Assembly (NCBI RefSeq): GCF_009002475.1
Contig: NZ_AP019860.1
Span: 9,235,547 to 9,299,546 of the forward strand
Source of the DNA: Candidatus Uabimicrobium amorphum
GTDB lineage: Bacteria; Planctomycetota; Uabimicrobiia; Uabimicrobiales; Uabimicrobiaceae
Direction: 5' to 3'
DNA: 64,000 nucleotides
A model generated the notes under the pieces. That model did not search any database and was not told the DNA's origin. It saw nothing but the letters and a program-made list of their open reading frames with translations. The translations under genes and the position numbers were made by a program. This document shows positions 51,888 through 61,563 of this stretch, in pieces (the stretch's first letter is position 1; each line of letters opens with the position of its first letter).

Positions 51888-54665
51888 TTAGTACTGTCTT
51901 AGACCAGCTTTTGGCTCATATTCTTCTGGAAGAATGATCTTTGCCTTGATTAGGATTAGCTTTTGTAGCTTCTGTGTCGATTGACCTTTACGTGAAGTAA
52001 AGAAGCTAACAAGCGGCAAATCAGAAAGAATAGGAACACCTGACATTTGGTCTACTTTACGCGATTGAGCTAGACCACCAATTAGAAGAGTACCACCATC
52101 AGGAATGGTAACTGTGGTTCTAATTTTTGTCAATTCGATATCTGGGAACTGAATAGTTACCGCACCCGCAGCTGCGTTACCTAATTCTGTTTGTAGTTCG
52201 CGAATATCAAAGTTTACGGCTAAAGTAGGTTGTAGTTCTAATGTTACATACTTTCTATCAGCACTAACTGTTGGGCGCACGTCTAGTACCACACCTTCTT
52301 GGAAGGTTCCGATAATAGGGTCGGCGATTACAGCGTTTGTCGCAACTTCTACGTCAAAATCTTGGATGAAAGATCTTTGGGTAATGATCGTTACGTTACC
52401 ACGTTGTGTGTTGAATAGTGTCAATAGAGGAGCATTAACTACGTTACTACGCGCTTTCTTTCTTACTGCTTTCAAGATCGCTTGTAGTTCGATGTCGTCA
52501 ACATATGCCAACTGTAGTGAAAGACCACCTGTCTCGCGGAAGGTTGCACCATCACCAAGTGTTTGGTTGAACAAGTTTTCAATTCTTTGCTTGGTTTCCA
52601 CATTGTCTCCAGAAAGACCAAAGAAACCAGCAGCAGAACCTGTACCAATAGCGCCATCAGCATCACCACCTGTTGCATCAAAGACGAAGTCGTCTAATCT
52701 GCGGAATTCTGCACCAATGGTATCGTTTACACCAATTTCACCAGCAGCAATACCGTTTACGTTGTTGTTGGTGATGTCGTCTTCTGCAATTTCACCAATA
52801 CCTGGGTCAACTACAGCACCAAGTCCACGCCAGTCAACACCAACGTCTTCTAAGAAGTCATCGGTTACGTCAACAAAACGAGCTTCAACAGTTACAAGAA
52901 TACCTGTTGATGTACGTAAATCTTCAAGTAAGTTTCTGATTTTTTTGTGTACAGATTTAGATTGACGAATAATGAGTGTACCACCTCTTGCATCGATAGA
53001 ACGATCATTTTCATCCCATGAGTTTTTGTCAATGTTGCTCTTGATTAGGTCTGTTAATTGTTCTTCTGTAATTGCAGAATCAGGAGCTTCATCTTCTTCT
53101 TGTAGCTGTACACCAACGCTTTGTTCGTTAGGGTTAATTTCTGCTAGGTCAAGTTCAGGACCAGCAAAGTCTGTTAGTTTTCCGGTTAAGTCGCGAACAT
53201 CGTATAGATCCAAGATCGCTTTTTCGGTAGCATCTGTTTTTGTAGAAACAATGATTACACCGTTTTCGACTCTGTATGTTAAGTCGTTGTTGGCCAAAAT
53301 TAGGTTCAAAATAGAAGACAGTTTTAGTTCTTTTACTGTAATTTCTACTTTTAGAGCTTCTTCTTCTGGAAACTCAGTGAATACAGATGGCGCTATAATG
53401 ATGTTTAAACCAGTTGTTGTTCTTAAGAAGTCGATTACTTCTGGTAGAGGAGCTTCGGTAAAGTTCATGGTAATAGATTCGTTTTCCAGACGTTCTTTTA
53501 CTGCTCTTGTATCTGGATCATCTTGATCTAAATCATTTTGATTGTCTTTACTTCCTCTTTTTTCGATTTCTTTCCATTTTTCGTAACTTGGGTAGACCAG
53601 AATATCAGTAGTTGGTATTGTTGCTTCATCTACTTGTTCGAAAATTCTCTTCCACTCTTCAGAATAACGATCTCTGTTTTGACCTGCAATAAATTCATGA
53701 CGTGTTTCGCGAACTACGCGACGTAGACTTTGTGCTTCTTTATTGTCTGGTTCAATAGCCATGATTTGGTTGCAAATATTTTCAGCGATGTCATACTTTT
53801 CTCTTTGGAAAGCAGAGTTTGCTTGACGGAAAAGATAGCCAATTTTCTCTTGTTGAGTGCGTAGGCGATTTTCCTCTTCTTGCAAAGCTTGCTTTTCGGC
53901 AGCAGCCATTCTTTCGATACGCTCTTCTTCTTCTTTCTTTTCTCTCTCTTCGTCGGCACGTTGTATTAGGTAATCTATCTGACGCGCTTTACCTTTTGTG
54001 TCCATAGAGTAATAAGGCATAAATTTAAGAATTTCTTTTGCTTGCTTAAAGTGTGGAATAGCTTTGCCATACTCTCCATCATTGAAAAGACGTTTTCCCT
54101 GGATGATTTTGTTGTCAATTTCTAGGCGAGCTTGTTCTATTTTTACGTTTGCAACAGCTTCTGCTTCATCTAGTTGTTGTGCAATTTCATCTGGGCGATA
54201 ACCAAGTCTTTTACCATACATGTGTTTTAGAGTAAGTGCTTCTCTATTTTCTGGATCTTGGTTTAGTGCTTCTATCACAAATTGATATGCATCCGCATAT
54301 TTGCCTTCATTTGCATAGTTTTTCGCACTGTTTAAGAAACTTTGTACAATGAAGCCTCTTTTTTGATTGATAAGTCTTTCTCTTTCCACGGTAGCTTTAA
54401 AATTTTCTGCCGCTTCTTGAGAAACGTCGCCATCAATCTCTTGAGGTTCTTGTGCATCAGCGGCGTCATTTTCTACATCTTCAGATGTATTTTCCGCCAC
54501 TTGAGTTTCTTGTGGTTGTTCTTCAGCTTGTTCTTTTACTACGTCTTGTTTATTCTCTTCGGCTTGTTGAGGTTGCTTATTTTGAGTGGTTGTACAGCCG
54601 ACAATGAATAACAAGCATACAAAAGTAACAATACTGTATATCCAACGATTACTATTGCTTTTCAT
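51888..54665 (-). CDS. Secretin lipoprotein (GspD/PilQ family) with N-terminal TPRs
   Basis: 925 residues from the ATG at 54665, which starts the lipoprotein signal (VTFVCLLFIVGC, acceptor C24); a frame from 54713 would add 16 unlikely residues. A Glu/Gln-rich linker is followed by TPR-like helices (about 100-330), an N0/STN domain (about 399-476, ITMNFTEAPLPEVIDFLRTT), an N1-like domain (about 570-615) and a C-terminal secretin channel (VNAPLLTLFNTQRGNVTI ... TIPDGGTLLIGGLAQSRKVD ... GVPILSDLPLVSFFTSRK). It should form an outer-membrane pore for a type IV pilus or type II secretion system. The PilM-PilN and PilO-like genes are just upstream on the same strand. Confidence 0.93.
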   Translation of the reverse strand: MKSNSNRWIYSIVTFVCLLFIVGCTTTQNKQPQQAEENKQDVVKEQAEEQPQETQVAENTSEDVENDAADAQEPQEIDGDVSQEAAENFKATVERERLINQKRGFIVQSFLNSAKNYANEGKYADAYQFVIEALNQDPENREALTLKHMYGKRLGYRPDEIAQQLDEAEAVANVKIEQARLEIDNKIIQGKRLFNDGEYGKAIPHFKQAKEILKFMPYYSMDTKGKARQIDYLIQRADEEREKKEEEERIERMAAAEKQALQEEENRLRTQQEKIGYLFRQANSAFQREKYDIAENICNQIMAIEPDNKEAQSLRRVVRETRHEFIAGQNRDRYSEEWKRIFEQVDEATIPTTDILVYPSYEKWKEIEKRGSKDNQNDLDQDDPDTRAVKERLENESITMNFTEAPLPEVIDFLRTTTGLNIIIAPSVFTEFPEEEALKVEITVKELKLSSILNLILANNDLTYRVENGVIIVSTKTDATEKAILDLYDVRDLTGKLTDFAGPELDLAEINPNEQSVGVQLQEEDEAPDSAITEEQLTDLIKSNIDKNSWDENDRSIDARGGTLIIRQSKSVHKKIRNLLEDLRTSTGILVTVEARFVDVTDDFLEDVGVDWRGLGAVVDPGIGEIAEDDITNNNVNGIAAGEIGVNDTIGAEFRRLDDFVFDATGGDADGAIGTGSAAGFFGLSGDNVETKQRIENLFNQTLGDGATFRETGGLSLQLAYVDDIELQAILKAVRKKARSNVVNAPLLTLFNTQRGNVTIITQRSFIQDFDVEVATNAVIADPIIGTFQEGVVLDVRPTVSADRKYVTLELQPTLAVNFDIRELQTELGNAAAGAVTIQFPDIELTKIRTTVTIPDGGTLLIGGLAQSRKVDQMSGVPILSDLPLVSFFTSRKGQSTQKLQKLILIKAKIILPEEYEPKAGLRQY

Positions 54666-54746
54666 TCTATTTACCGTTCCTAAAAATGTAGAACAACAAA
54701 AATTGCAATCCACAATGAAATTTTCATTATGTTAAGAGTTTCTAAC

Positions 54747-54787
54747 AAAAGTAGAGTAACGGCTAAGTCTTATGCCTATCTACTTTT
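54747..54787 (-). terminator. Hairpin between PilO-like and secretin genes
   Basis: Stem AAAAGTAGA/TCTACTTTT with an inner GGC/GCC. It lies within a wider inverted repeat (TCTAACAAAAG at 54741-54751 and CTTTTGTTAGA at 54838-54848). It may end or attenuate the PilM/PilO transcript before the secretin gene. Confidence 0.5.
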
Positions 54788-54915
54788 CTCGAAATGCAAA
54801 GCTGGTAATATGCTGTGCGATCTCTGATGGATTGCAGCTTTTGTTAGAACTTATACTAAAACGGCTGCCAAATAGTAGTGCAACCGATTACCAATAGAGA
54901 TTTAAGAAAACCTTG

Positions 54916-55863
54916 TTATTTTTGAGGTTGTATGTAATTTAAAATTTTGCATCCGATTCTTACACTGACAGGGATTGATGAAATTCCCCGCTTCTTTAAT
55001 GCTTCTTCTTGAGCTTGTTGCTCTGTTTGACCGATTTTTACAAATACTTTAATATCGTCAGGAGTATAACTTTCGTTTCTTGTCATGTTGACAAACAAAA
55101 TTTCTGTTAGCATCTCTTCTGTTTGAAGTATCTTTTGTACGATTGTGGGCATATTTTTGAAATCTACGTTTACGGTCATTTCAACGTTGTACTCTTCAAA
55201 ACCCGGATAGTTGGCTTTATCATTTTTACGCACAAGAAGCTGTTTTAGAGATTTTACTTTGCTATCTTCGAGGATATCTAATATATTTTGTATGATCCAA
55301 AACTTTTTTTGTGCTTCTGCCTGGGTTGTCGTACTGACGATACTGCGTGAATCGTCGAATCTGAGAATCTCGCGTACTTGTTTTTCTTTACTACTCGCAC
55401 CGTCGAAGAAGTCATCTTCTTTAGACTCACCTATTTGCAGGTTACTATTGCCATTGGCATATTTCTTGACAATGTTGGAGACTTCTTTTTCGTACACCAG
55501 TTGAAAGTAAGAGAGAGATACACTACCGTTTTGTTTTTGTCTTTCTTCTACTTCCTTGAAAGATTTCTTTAGTGATTTACTCTTGTTAATAAAAATATCG
55601 TATATTTTTTTCTGAGCGGCTACGAGTTCGTCTTTTCTTTTTGTATGGAACTTTATTAAGTCCTCACTAGGAATAATAGCTCTAGGGTTTGTATACTTAT
55701 CCAAGTGTCGTTTGTCTTTTGATAACTTGCGTTTTAAGATTTCAATCCCTCTCTGCCCATCTGTGTATATGGGACTTACGACAAACATATACAAAATAAT
55801 ATATATAAATATAATCGCTGCAATTGCTACAGCAAATTGGTTATTTTTAAGTTGCTCCATCAC
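54916..55863 (-). CDS. PilO-like pilus alignment protein (tentative)
   Basis: 315 residues; the frame opens GTG-ATG, and the ATG at 55860 with GGGAG eight bases ahead is as likely a start. One N-terminal membrane helix (about 10-28, AVAIAAIIFIYIILYMFVV) is followed by a coiled coil rich in Lys and Glu and a C-terminal alpha/beta part (NVEMTVNVDFKNMPTIVQKI ... VRIGCKILNYI). This is the layout of PilO/GspM alignment proteins, and the gene begins at the stop of the PilM-PilN gene. Sequence similarity is weak; assignment relies mainly on order and topology. Confidence 0.65.
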   Translation of the reverse strand: MMEQLKNNQFAVAIAAIIFIYIILYMFVVSPIYTDGQRGIEILKRKLSKDKRHLDKYTNPRAIIPSEDLIKFHTKRKDELVAAQKKIYDIFINKSKSLKKSFKEVEERQKQNGSVSLSYFQLVYEKEVSNIVKKYANGNSNLQIGESKEDDFFDGASSKEKQVREILRFDDSRSIVSTTTQAEAQKKFWIIQNILDILEDSKVKSLKQLLVRKNDKANYPGFEEYNVEMTVNVDFKNMPTIVQKILQTEEMLTEILFVNMTRNESYTPDDIKVFVKIGQTEQQAQEEALKKRGISSIPVSVRIGCKILNYIQPQK

Positions 55864-57633
55864 CTATTCTCCCAAATTCAATATCCATTTTATTGTTACC
55901 TTAAAGTGATCTTTTTCTTCTTGATCACTACTATTGGGAAAAACTCCTGCAACAAAGCCCCAGCTACCTTCCAAGATATCTATAGTACCAAAATTTTCAC
56001 CATAGGTTTTTTTGCATTTTTCTCTTAATGGTACAACTAGATAATTACTTAGATAATCATTATTTCCCAATGAGTTTTCGGCTACGGTTTTAAAGACAAC
56101 TGTGAACTGGACTAACAGTTGTTTTTTTACAATGGTTTTTTTGATTGTTTTACGCGCATCTTTTGGATCTTTCGCGTCTACAACCGTTGTATCCAGTTTT
56201 TTTTCTGCACTTGTTTTTACGATCCAGAATTTGGGTTTATTTTCATCTTTAACTTTTTGTGAAGTTTCCAAGTACTGTTCATTGAGCAAGTTGAGTGTTG
56301 TGAGCCATATATCGCGCCCTTGTCCGTAAACACTTACCTTTTTTAATTCTGTTTGGATACCAGCATAGTTGTTTACCTTCTTAAGGCGATCTTGTAGCTT
56401 TTTTATCTTGTTGATAATTGGACTAACATCTCGTGATAGTTGCGTCATATTTGTTTGGATTTGTTTTGCTTTCTGATACTCCAAAATAGGTGCTACGCAA
56501 AGTAGAGCTGTGGCTGCAACAAGAAAAGGTTTTATTTTGTTAAAATTATTAACGATTGATATTTCTGACGGAATAAGCTTTATATCGTTTTTCGCTTTTC
56601 CTAAACCTTGAATCGCAAGACCAAGTGCAACGGCAAAGGTCGCTATGTTACTTTGAAATTGATTCACGTTGATTTTGGGAGATACGTGAATATTTTTTAC
56701 TTGCGAAAGAATTTCTATATTGTACTGCATGTTCTGAGTGAAAAACTGCTCAAAGCCGTTTAATTTTGTGGCATTACCTACAAATAACATTTTCTCAAAT
56801 TTAATGTTTTTAGACATTGATGATTTGTAGTATCCAACCGAGCGATGTACCTCGCCGACTAGGTCTTTCAATATGGGTTTCATTACCTCAAAAATTCTTT
56901 GAGACTGTTTTGTTTTCCCAGATTTTATTTTTAATTTTTCGGCTTCAGAGTAAGGTATCTTAAAGCGTTTTTGTAAGGCTTTGGTAATGTCATCACCAGC
57001 ATAAGGAACAGCGCGTAACCAAAGTTTGTCTAAGTCTACGATGACAAGATCTGTGTGTTCCGCTCCTATGTCGATAGCAACGCCAGCTTCCATGTCTGGG
57101 CGTTCGAAACGTACAAAGTTGTATAAAGCTAATGGTGCAATTTGTATTCCTTGTACGGGAAGTTGTGCCGCTTCTAGGTTACTCAAAAAGTTGTTAATCA
57201 ATTCTTTGCGCACCGCAAAAAGCATTACTTCTCGTTCTTCTACATTCTTGTTATCAACGCTACCAATTAATTGATAGTCCCATATCACGTCTTCAATGGG
57301 AAAAGGAATCTGTTGCTGTGCTTCATAAGTCACAACTTCTTTTATTCGTTTTGCTTCAACTGGTGGGATGGTGATTAAACGGTTAAACGTAGCTTGCCCT
57401 GGGATCGATGCAAAAATACAGTCACTACTTTTAATTTTATTGCGAGCTTGAAATTCACCTAATGCCTGACGAATTTGTTCTTCTCGATCAACATCCTCCG
57501 ATTCAGATAAAGCCTGTTCATATTCAATTATATCTATGGCAACGACTTCTAACTGGTTTTTTGCTTTACGCATTTTTACGGCTTTTACACCAGATTTCCC
57601 TATGTCGATGCCCCATACTTCATTGCTCGCCAT
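55864..57633 (-). CDS. PilM-PilN fusion protein
   Basis: 589 residues. Residues 1-350 are PilM, an actin-like protein: VWGIDIGKSGVKAVKMRK, SIPGQATFNRLITIPPVE, YEAQQQIPFPIEDVIWDYQL, VAIDIGAEHTDLVIVD, SVGYYKSS and FVGNATKLNGFEQFF. Residues about 351-589 look like PilN: IKLIPSEI matches the INLLP-type motif that binds PilM, followed by a membrane helix (about 369-384) and a coiled coil plus alpha/beta tail. PilM and PilN are usually separate proteins of the type IV pilus inner-membrane platform. The start has GAGGAAAAACAA upstream and a clear promoter (57699-57727). Confidence 0.9.
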   Translation of the reverse strand: MASNEVWGIDIGKSGVKAVKMRKAKNQLEVVAIDIIEYEQALSESEDVDREEQIRQALGEFQARNKIKSSDCIFASIPGQATFNRLITIPPVEAKRIKEVVTYEAQQQIPFPIEDVIWDYQLIGSVDNKNVEEREVMLFAVRKELINNFLSNLEAAQLPVQGIQIAPLALYNFVRFERPDMEAGVAIDIGAEHTDLVIVDLDKLWLRAVPYAGDDITKALQKRFKIPYSEAEKLKIKSGKTKQSQRIFEVMKPILKDLVGEVHRSVGYYKSSMSKNIKFEKMLFVGNATKLNGFEQFFTQNMQYNIEILSQVKNIHVSPKINVNQFQSNIATFAVALGLAIQGLGKAKNDIKLIPSEISIVNNFNKIKPFLVAATALLCVAPILEYQKAKQIQTNMTQLSRDVSPIINKIKKLQDRLKKVNNYAGIQTELKKVSVYGQGRDIWLTTLNLLNEQYLETSQKVKDENKPKFWIVKTSAEKKLDTTVVDAKDPKDARKTIKKTIVKKQLLVQFTVVFKTVAENSLGNNDYLSNYLVVPLREKCKKTYGENFGTIDILEGSWGFVAGVFPNSSDQEEKDHFKVTIKWILNLGE

Positions 57634-57690
57634 TTGTTTTTCCTCAAATTTAATCTACTTTAGTAGACCATTCTCTCCTAGAGACTTAAC

Positions 57691-57711
57691 AAAATTCTAG
57701 TTTAGAATTTT
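57691..57711. promoter_or_regulatory. 21-base palindrome over the -10 box, candidate operator
   Basis: Arms AAAATTCTA and TAGAATTTT around a GTT centre; the symmetric unit covers the -10 element of the PilM promoter. No T-run or gene end is near, so a dimeric regulator site is the best guess. Confidence 0.5.
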
Positions 57712-57727
57712 ATCATAAATTTGTCAA
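57699..57727 (-). promoter_or_regulatory. Sigma-70-type promoter of the PilM-PilN gene
   Basis: On the minus strand: -35 TTGACA (57722-57727), 17-base spacer, -10 TAAACT (57699-57704), about 66 bases before the ATG at 57633. The layout equals that of the PpiC promoter at 13536-13564. Confidence 0.7.
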
Positions 57728-57891
57728 CAAAATTAGAAATATCCTGAGAGATTTCATCTTATTTCGCAGCAATGCTTTTCTTTATTAAAGAAAATACTAC
57801 GATCAACTTGGTCTTTCAAAGTACAGTTTGTTATAAAATGTTAATTGTAGAGAATATTTTAGCTAGAACATGTTAATCCGTCAAACATTCT

Positions 57892-59433
57892 CTAGTAGTC
57901 ATTTCGTGTTTTTTGCATGTACGTAAACAAATAGTTGATTTTTTGCTGAACGAGTTTGTTATCTTTTTTGTTGTCTGGAACAGGATAAGTAATTCGAATA
58001 GCGTAGGTTAAAGTTCCGTAGCGGAAAAATGTTAATACAACCGCATATTTTTTACCGTTACTACTACCAATTCCAAATTGTTGGGTCATTGTTTCCGAAC
58101 CATATCGCGCACGACGTACTCTATCAAAACGCAAATTTTGGTAGAGATTAAGTGATTCACCTCTGTACGCTTTGAGTAGATTTGTAATTTCACTTCCTTG
58201 TGCGGCACTTCCGTCGGCAAATGTGTATAAAAGCTCTGGACTATAACCTTGGATCTTAAGAACAATGCCGCTGTCAGAGTCTGTGAGAGTATCTCTGAGC
58301 GCACCACTGTTAGGGTTGGGAACATTGTTGATATTTGGATTATTGGATCGCGAAATCCCTTGTGCTCCACGACTGCCCGAACTCGATAGAGACCAGTTAC
58401 CAATTGGCGGAGTGAGAATTCTAACTTGGCGAAAACTCAGGGTAATCTGTTTACTGTAATCAATTTTATTTTCTTTTTCATCTCTTTCTTCACGAGAAGA
58501 TTGAAGTTTGCGCTTTTCTTCTTTTTGTCTTTTCTTGAATTCTTTTAGCTCTTGCTTCGTCATTACGTTACCTTCGTGGATGACAAGGTTTTTTCTTCTA
58601 AGTTGTTGTTTCGTGAGCCACTCATCTTCGTAAAAAAATAGTCCTTTGTCACGTAGTGATTTTGCGCTAACGTAGTTTCCTTTGTATTTATGATATCCAA
58701 GTTGTGCGGCATTGTCCTCTGTACCCCATGTTGCGCCTAGACGAATGTAGCCCAAGGCTGCACGTGCTGTAGGATTGTTCGGCTCTATGGAAATAACCTG
58801 ACGGTAAACGTCTTCCGCACGGCCAGGCATTTCGTTATCTTGGCACCATTTTGCCAATGTCATTAACTCCTGAAGACTACCCGAGCGGCGCGCTCTCTCA
58901 TAACGAATACGATACTTTTCATCATCTGACAAGTTGAAGTCTTTTTTGGGATTCTCTTTGTTGACTTGTTGTGCAGGTAAACCTCTAATTCCTTCGTCTT
59001 GTTTGTTATTTTCCGCCATTTGTTTTTCGGCGTTATTATTTTCTTTATTATCTTTGTTGTTTTTGTTTTCGTCTTCGTTTTCGTTTTTGTCTACGTTATT
59101 ACTTTCGTTATTCGCGACTTTTTGTGTATCTTTTGGCGTATCTTTTTTTGTATTGCCCGTTGTATTTTTTTGCGGCTTTTTATTGTTCTTTGGCCTTTGG
59201 TTTTTGTTTTTATCATATTCGTTGGAATTGTCGTTGTAAGCAAATTCTTCTTGATAGTCATCTGAACGATTGTTTCCTGTGTCCGTGAATATAATGCCAA
59301 TCAGTACTAAAAATAAAAAGGCACCGACAAAACTCAACACACCTATAATACTGTTATCTTTTGATATAGGACGAGCTTCACGTGGTACGCGTTGTCGGGG
59401 AACTCTCCTTTTACGAACCTTTCTTCGACTCAT
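57892..59433 (-). CDS. Membrane protein with basic tail, acidic/Asn-rich linker and TPR-like domain
   Basis: 513 residues. A very basic start (MSRRKVRKRRVPRQRVPRE) precedes one membrane helix (about 29-50) and a low-complexity Asn/Lys/Glu linker (about 60-150). A TPR-like unit with AEDVYRQVISIEPNNPTARA follows near residue 210, then two short repeats ('K-G-x-Y-V-S... F-F-Y-E-D-E-W-L-T-K-Q'), and a C-terminal beta domain (about 390-510). The gene starts 12 bases after mnmG, whose TAG is part of its AGGAG site, so it is on the mnmG transcript. Its layout matches the 153-residue protein at 51350. Function unknown. Confidence 0.8.
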   Translation of the reverse strand: MSRRKVRKRRVPRQRVPREARPISKDNSIIGVLSFVGAFLFLVLIGIIFTDTGNNRSDDYQEEFAYNDNSNEYDKNKNQRPKNNKKPQKNTTGNTKKDTPKDTQKVANNESNNVDKNENEDENKNNKDNKENNNAEKQMAENNKQDEGIRGLPAQQVNKENPKKDFNLSDDEKYRIRYERARRSGSLQELMTLAKWCQDNEMPGRAEDVYRQVISIEPNNPTARAALGYIRLGATWGTEDNAAQLGYHKYKGNYVSAKSLRDKGLFFYEDEWLTKQQLRRKNLVIHEGNVMTKQELKEFKKRQKEEKRKLQSSREERDEKENKIDYSKQITLSFRQVRILTPPIGNWSLSSSGSRGAQGISRSNNPNINNVPNPNSGALRDTLTDSDSGIVLKIQGYSPELLYTFADGSAAQGSEITNLLKAYRGESLNLYQNLRFDRVRRARYGSETMTQQFGIGSSNGKKYAVVLTFFRYGTLTYAIRITYPVPDNKKDNKLVQQKINYLFTYMQKTRNDY

Positions 59434-59444
59434 GCTTAAAACTC

Positions 59445-61274
59445 CTAAGTATTTTTACATGGTAGTTTGTTGCCAGAAATATAAATTAACAATACAGAGA
59501 TGTCTGCTGGGGTAACACCAGAGATTCTCGATGCTTGACCAATCGAACTTGGAGTATGTTTCGTTAGCTTTTCCTGTGCTTCTCGCGAAAGAGCTGAAAT
59601 TGCAAAATAGTCCGTATTCGTAGGTAGATGAGTATTTTCCATTTTTTGAAATTTATTGATTTGTATTTCTTGACGTTCAATATACCCTTCGTATTTTACT
59701 TCTATCTCTACTTGTTGTAGTACCAGAGGATCGCTAAACCACTCTTGTAGTTCTTCTTTTTCACGGCAAATGTCATCAATTGTTATCTCTGGACGGCGTA
59801 GGACTTTTTTCAATGGTTTATTTTCATGTTTTAAACTAGCCACTTGTTTGTGTAGTTTTGCAATTCTTTCTTCGTATGCGATGAGCTCTTCGTACAAATC
59901 TTTCGGTACCAAACCAACTTCGTATCCCACAGGTGTCAAGCGTCGATTGGCATTGTCTTGACGTAAAATAAGTCGGTATTCTGCTCGTGAAGTAAACATT
60001 CTGTAAGGTTCTTCCGTTCCACGTGTGACCAAATCATCGATGAGAACTCCGATATATGCTTGGTCGCGAGTAAGGATAACAGGATCTTTACCTGCCACCT
60101 TACGTGCGGCATTAATGCCCGCCATTATTCCTTGAGCGGCAGCTTCTTCATACCCCGTTGTACCATTTATCTGCCCTGCGAGGTATAGGCCTTCTATTTT
60201 TTTTGTTTCTAAGCTGGGAAATATTTGTGTGGGATACACAAAGTCGTACTCTACGGCGTAACCAAAACGCATAATTTCCGCTTTTTCAAGACCGACAATA
60301 CTTCTAACATATTGTAGTTGAACATCTGGGGGAAGAGAAGTCGATATACCATTGCAATACACTTCTGCGGTATACATTCCTTCTGGTTCCAAAAATACTT
60401 GGTGTCTTTCGCGTCCTGCAAAGCGAACAATTTTGTCCTCGATAGACGGACAATATCGCGGCCCAACACTTTGAATAGCCCCTGAATACATTGGCGAACG
60501 ATCTAAGGCACTATGTATGATCTCGTGAGTTTTGGGGTTTGTCCATGTGATATAACACGGAACTTGTACTCGCTGAATACTTTTTGTCGTAAACGAAAAA
60601 AAATGTGGATTGTCGTCGGGATGTTGCGCTTCACAAACATCAAAATTGACAGACCGGGTATTGACTCGCGGAGGAGTTCCTGTTTTGAGTCTTCCAATTT
60701 CAAAACCGAAATCTTTTAGGCTATTGCTACAACCACCCGTCCCAGGTTCCGAAGCACGACCACCGCTATAGTTGTTTAGGCCCATATGTATTTTTCCGTT
60801 GAGGAAAGTCCCCGTGGTTAAAATGACGGCCTTGGCGTAGTAGTAGGTTCCCGTAAGTGATTTTAAACCTTTTATTTGATCGTTGGTCACTAAAATGCCT
60901 TCAATACGATCTTGGCGAACAGTCAGATTAGGTGTATTTTCAACTATTCTTTTCATGTATCTTTGGTATTCTTGTTTGTCCGCTTGGGCACGAGGTCCAT
61001 GAACAGCAGGTCCTCTACTTTGACCTAACATTTTGAAATGAATCGCTGTGGCATCAATTGCTTTGCCCATTTCTCCGCCGAGAGCGTCTATTTCACGCAC
61101 AAGGTGTCCCTTGCCTAAACCACCAATGGCCGGGTTGCAAGACATTTGCGCTATGCGATCTAAATCCATAGTTACCAAGAGAGTTTTCGCACCTATTCTC
61201 GCAGAAGCCAAAGCTGCTTCACATCCGGCATGGCCTGCACCAACAACTATAATATCGTAGTGTTCTTCTAACAT
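59445..61274 (-). CDS. mnmG: MnmG (GidA), tRNA uridine modification enzyme
   Basis: 609 residues from the ATG at 61274 (AAAGGTAACAAT ahead), giving the family start MLEEHYDIIVVGAGHAGCEA with the FAD motif; a frame from 61334 would add 20 unrelated residues. Further blocks: MSCNPAIGGLGKGHLVREID, GRASEPG, RLKTGTPPRV, GTTGYEEAAAQGIMAG and SRAEYRLILRQDNA. With MnmE it adds a carboxymethylaminomethyl group to the wobble uridine of certain tRNAs. mnmE is not in the window. Confidence 0.97.
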   Translation of the reverse strand: MLEEHYDIIVVGAGHAGCEAALASARIGAKTLLVTMDLDRIAQMSCNPAIGGLGKGHLVREIDALGGEMGKAIDATAIHFKMLGQSRGPAVHGPRAQADKQEYQRYMKRIVENTPNLTVRQDRIEGILVTNDQIKGLKSLTGTYYYAKAVILTTGTFLNGKIHMGLNNYSGGRASEPGTGGCSNSLKDFGFEIGRLKTGTPPRVNTRSVNFDVCEAQHPDDNPHFFSFTTKSIQRVQVPCYITWTNPKTHEIIHSALDRSPMYSGAIQSVGPRYCPSIEDKIVRFAGRERHQVFLEPEGMYTAEVYCNGISTSLPPDVQLQYVRSIVGLEKAEIMRFGYAVEYDFVYPTQIFPSLETKKIEGLYLAGQINGTTGYEEAAAQGIMAGINAARKVAGKDPVILTRDQAYIGVLIDDLVTRGTEEPYRMFTSRAEYRLILRQDNANRRLTPVGYEVGLVPKDLYEELIAYEERIAKLHKQVASLKHENKPLKKVLRRPEITIDDICREKEELQEWFSDPLVLQQVEIEVKYEGYIERQEIQINKFQKMENTHLPTNTDYFAISALSREAQEKLTKHTPSSIGQASRISGVTPADISVLLIYISGNKLPCKNT

Positions 61275-61363
61275 ATTGTTACCTTTGATCTTGAGGTGTC
61301 TAGCTGATATGAATATGTAGACAAAAATACCCAAAAAATTGTGAATTGTTTTCGCAAGAAGTA

Positions 61364-61387
61364 TTCTACCCTACCATTAGGGTAGAA
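61364..61387. other. Perfect hairpin upstream of mnmG
   Basis: A 10-base-pair stem (TTCTACCCTA/TAGGGTAGAA) with a 4-base loop in the 289-base gap between the SpoIIE-type gene (stop 61564) and mnmG. On the minus strand it is not followed by T's, so it may be a leader structure or operator for mnmG rather than a terminator. Confidence 0.45.
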
Positions 61388-61563
61388 AAAAATGATAAAT
61401 TTATTCCCAAATTTACAGATTCTACTGTTTTTCTTTGGGTTATGTATATCAGAAAGGGTGACATGCCTATTATAAAGCAACTTCACAATTATATGCAAAT
61501 TATTTTTATTGTGGATGATGGGCTAGGGCTTGTTAGCAATGAAACAAAATTTATTGACACGTC

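Noticed and set aside
52366..53526. Two long plus-strand frames (199 and 184 codons)
   Set aside because: Antisense to the secretin gene; their Ser/Thr-rich composition is a shadow of its coding bias.
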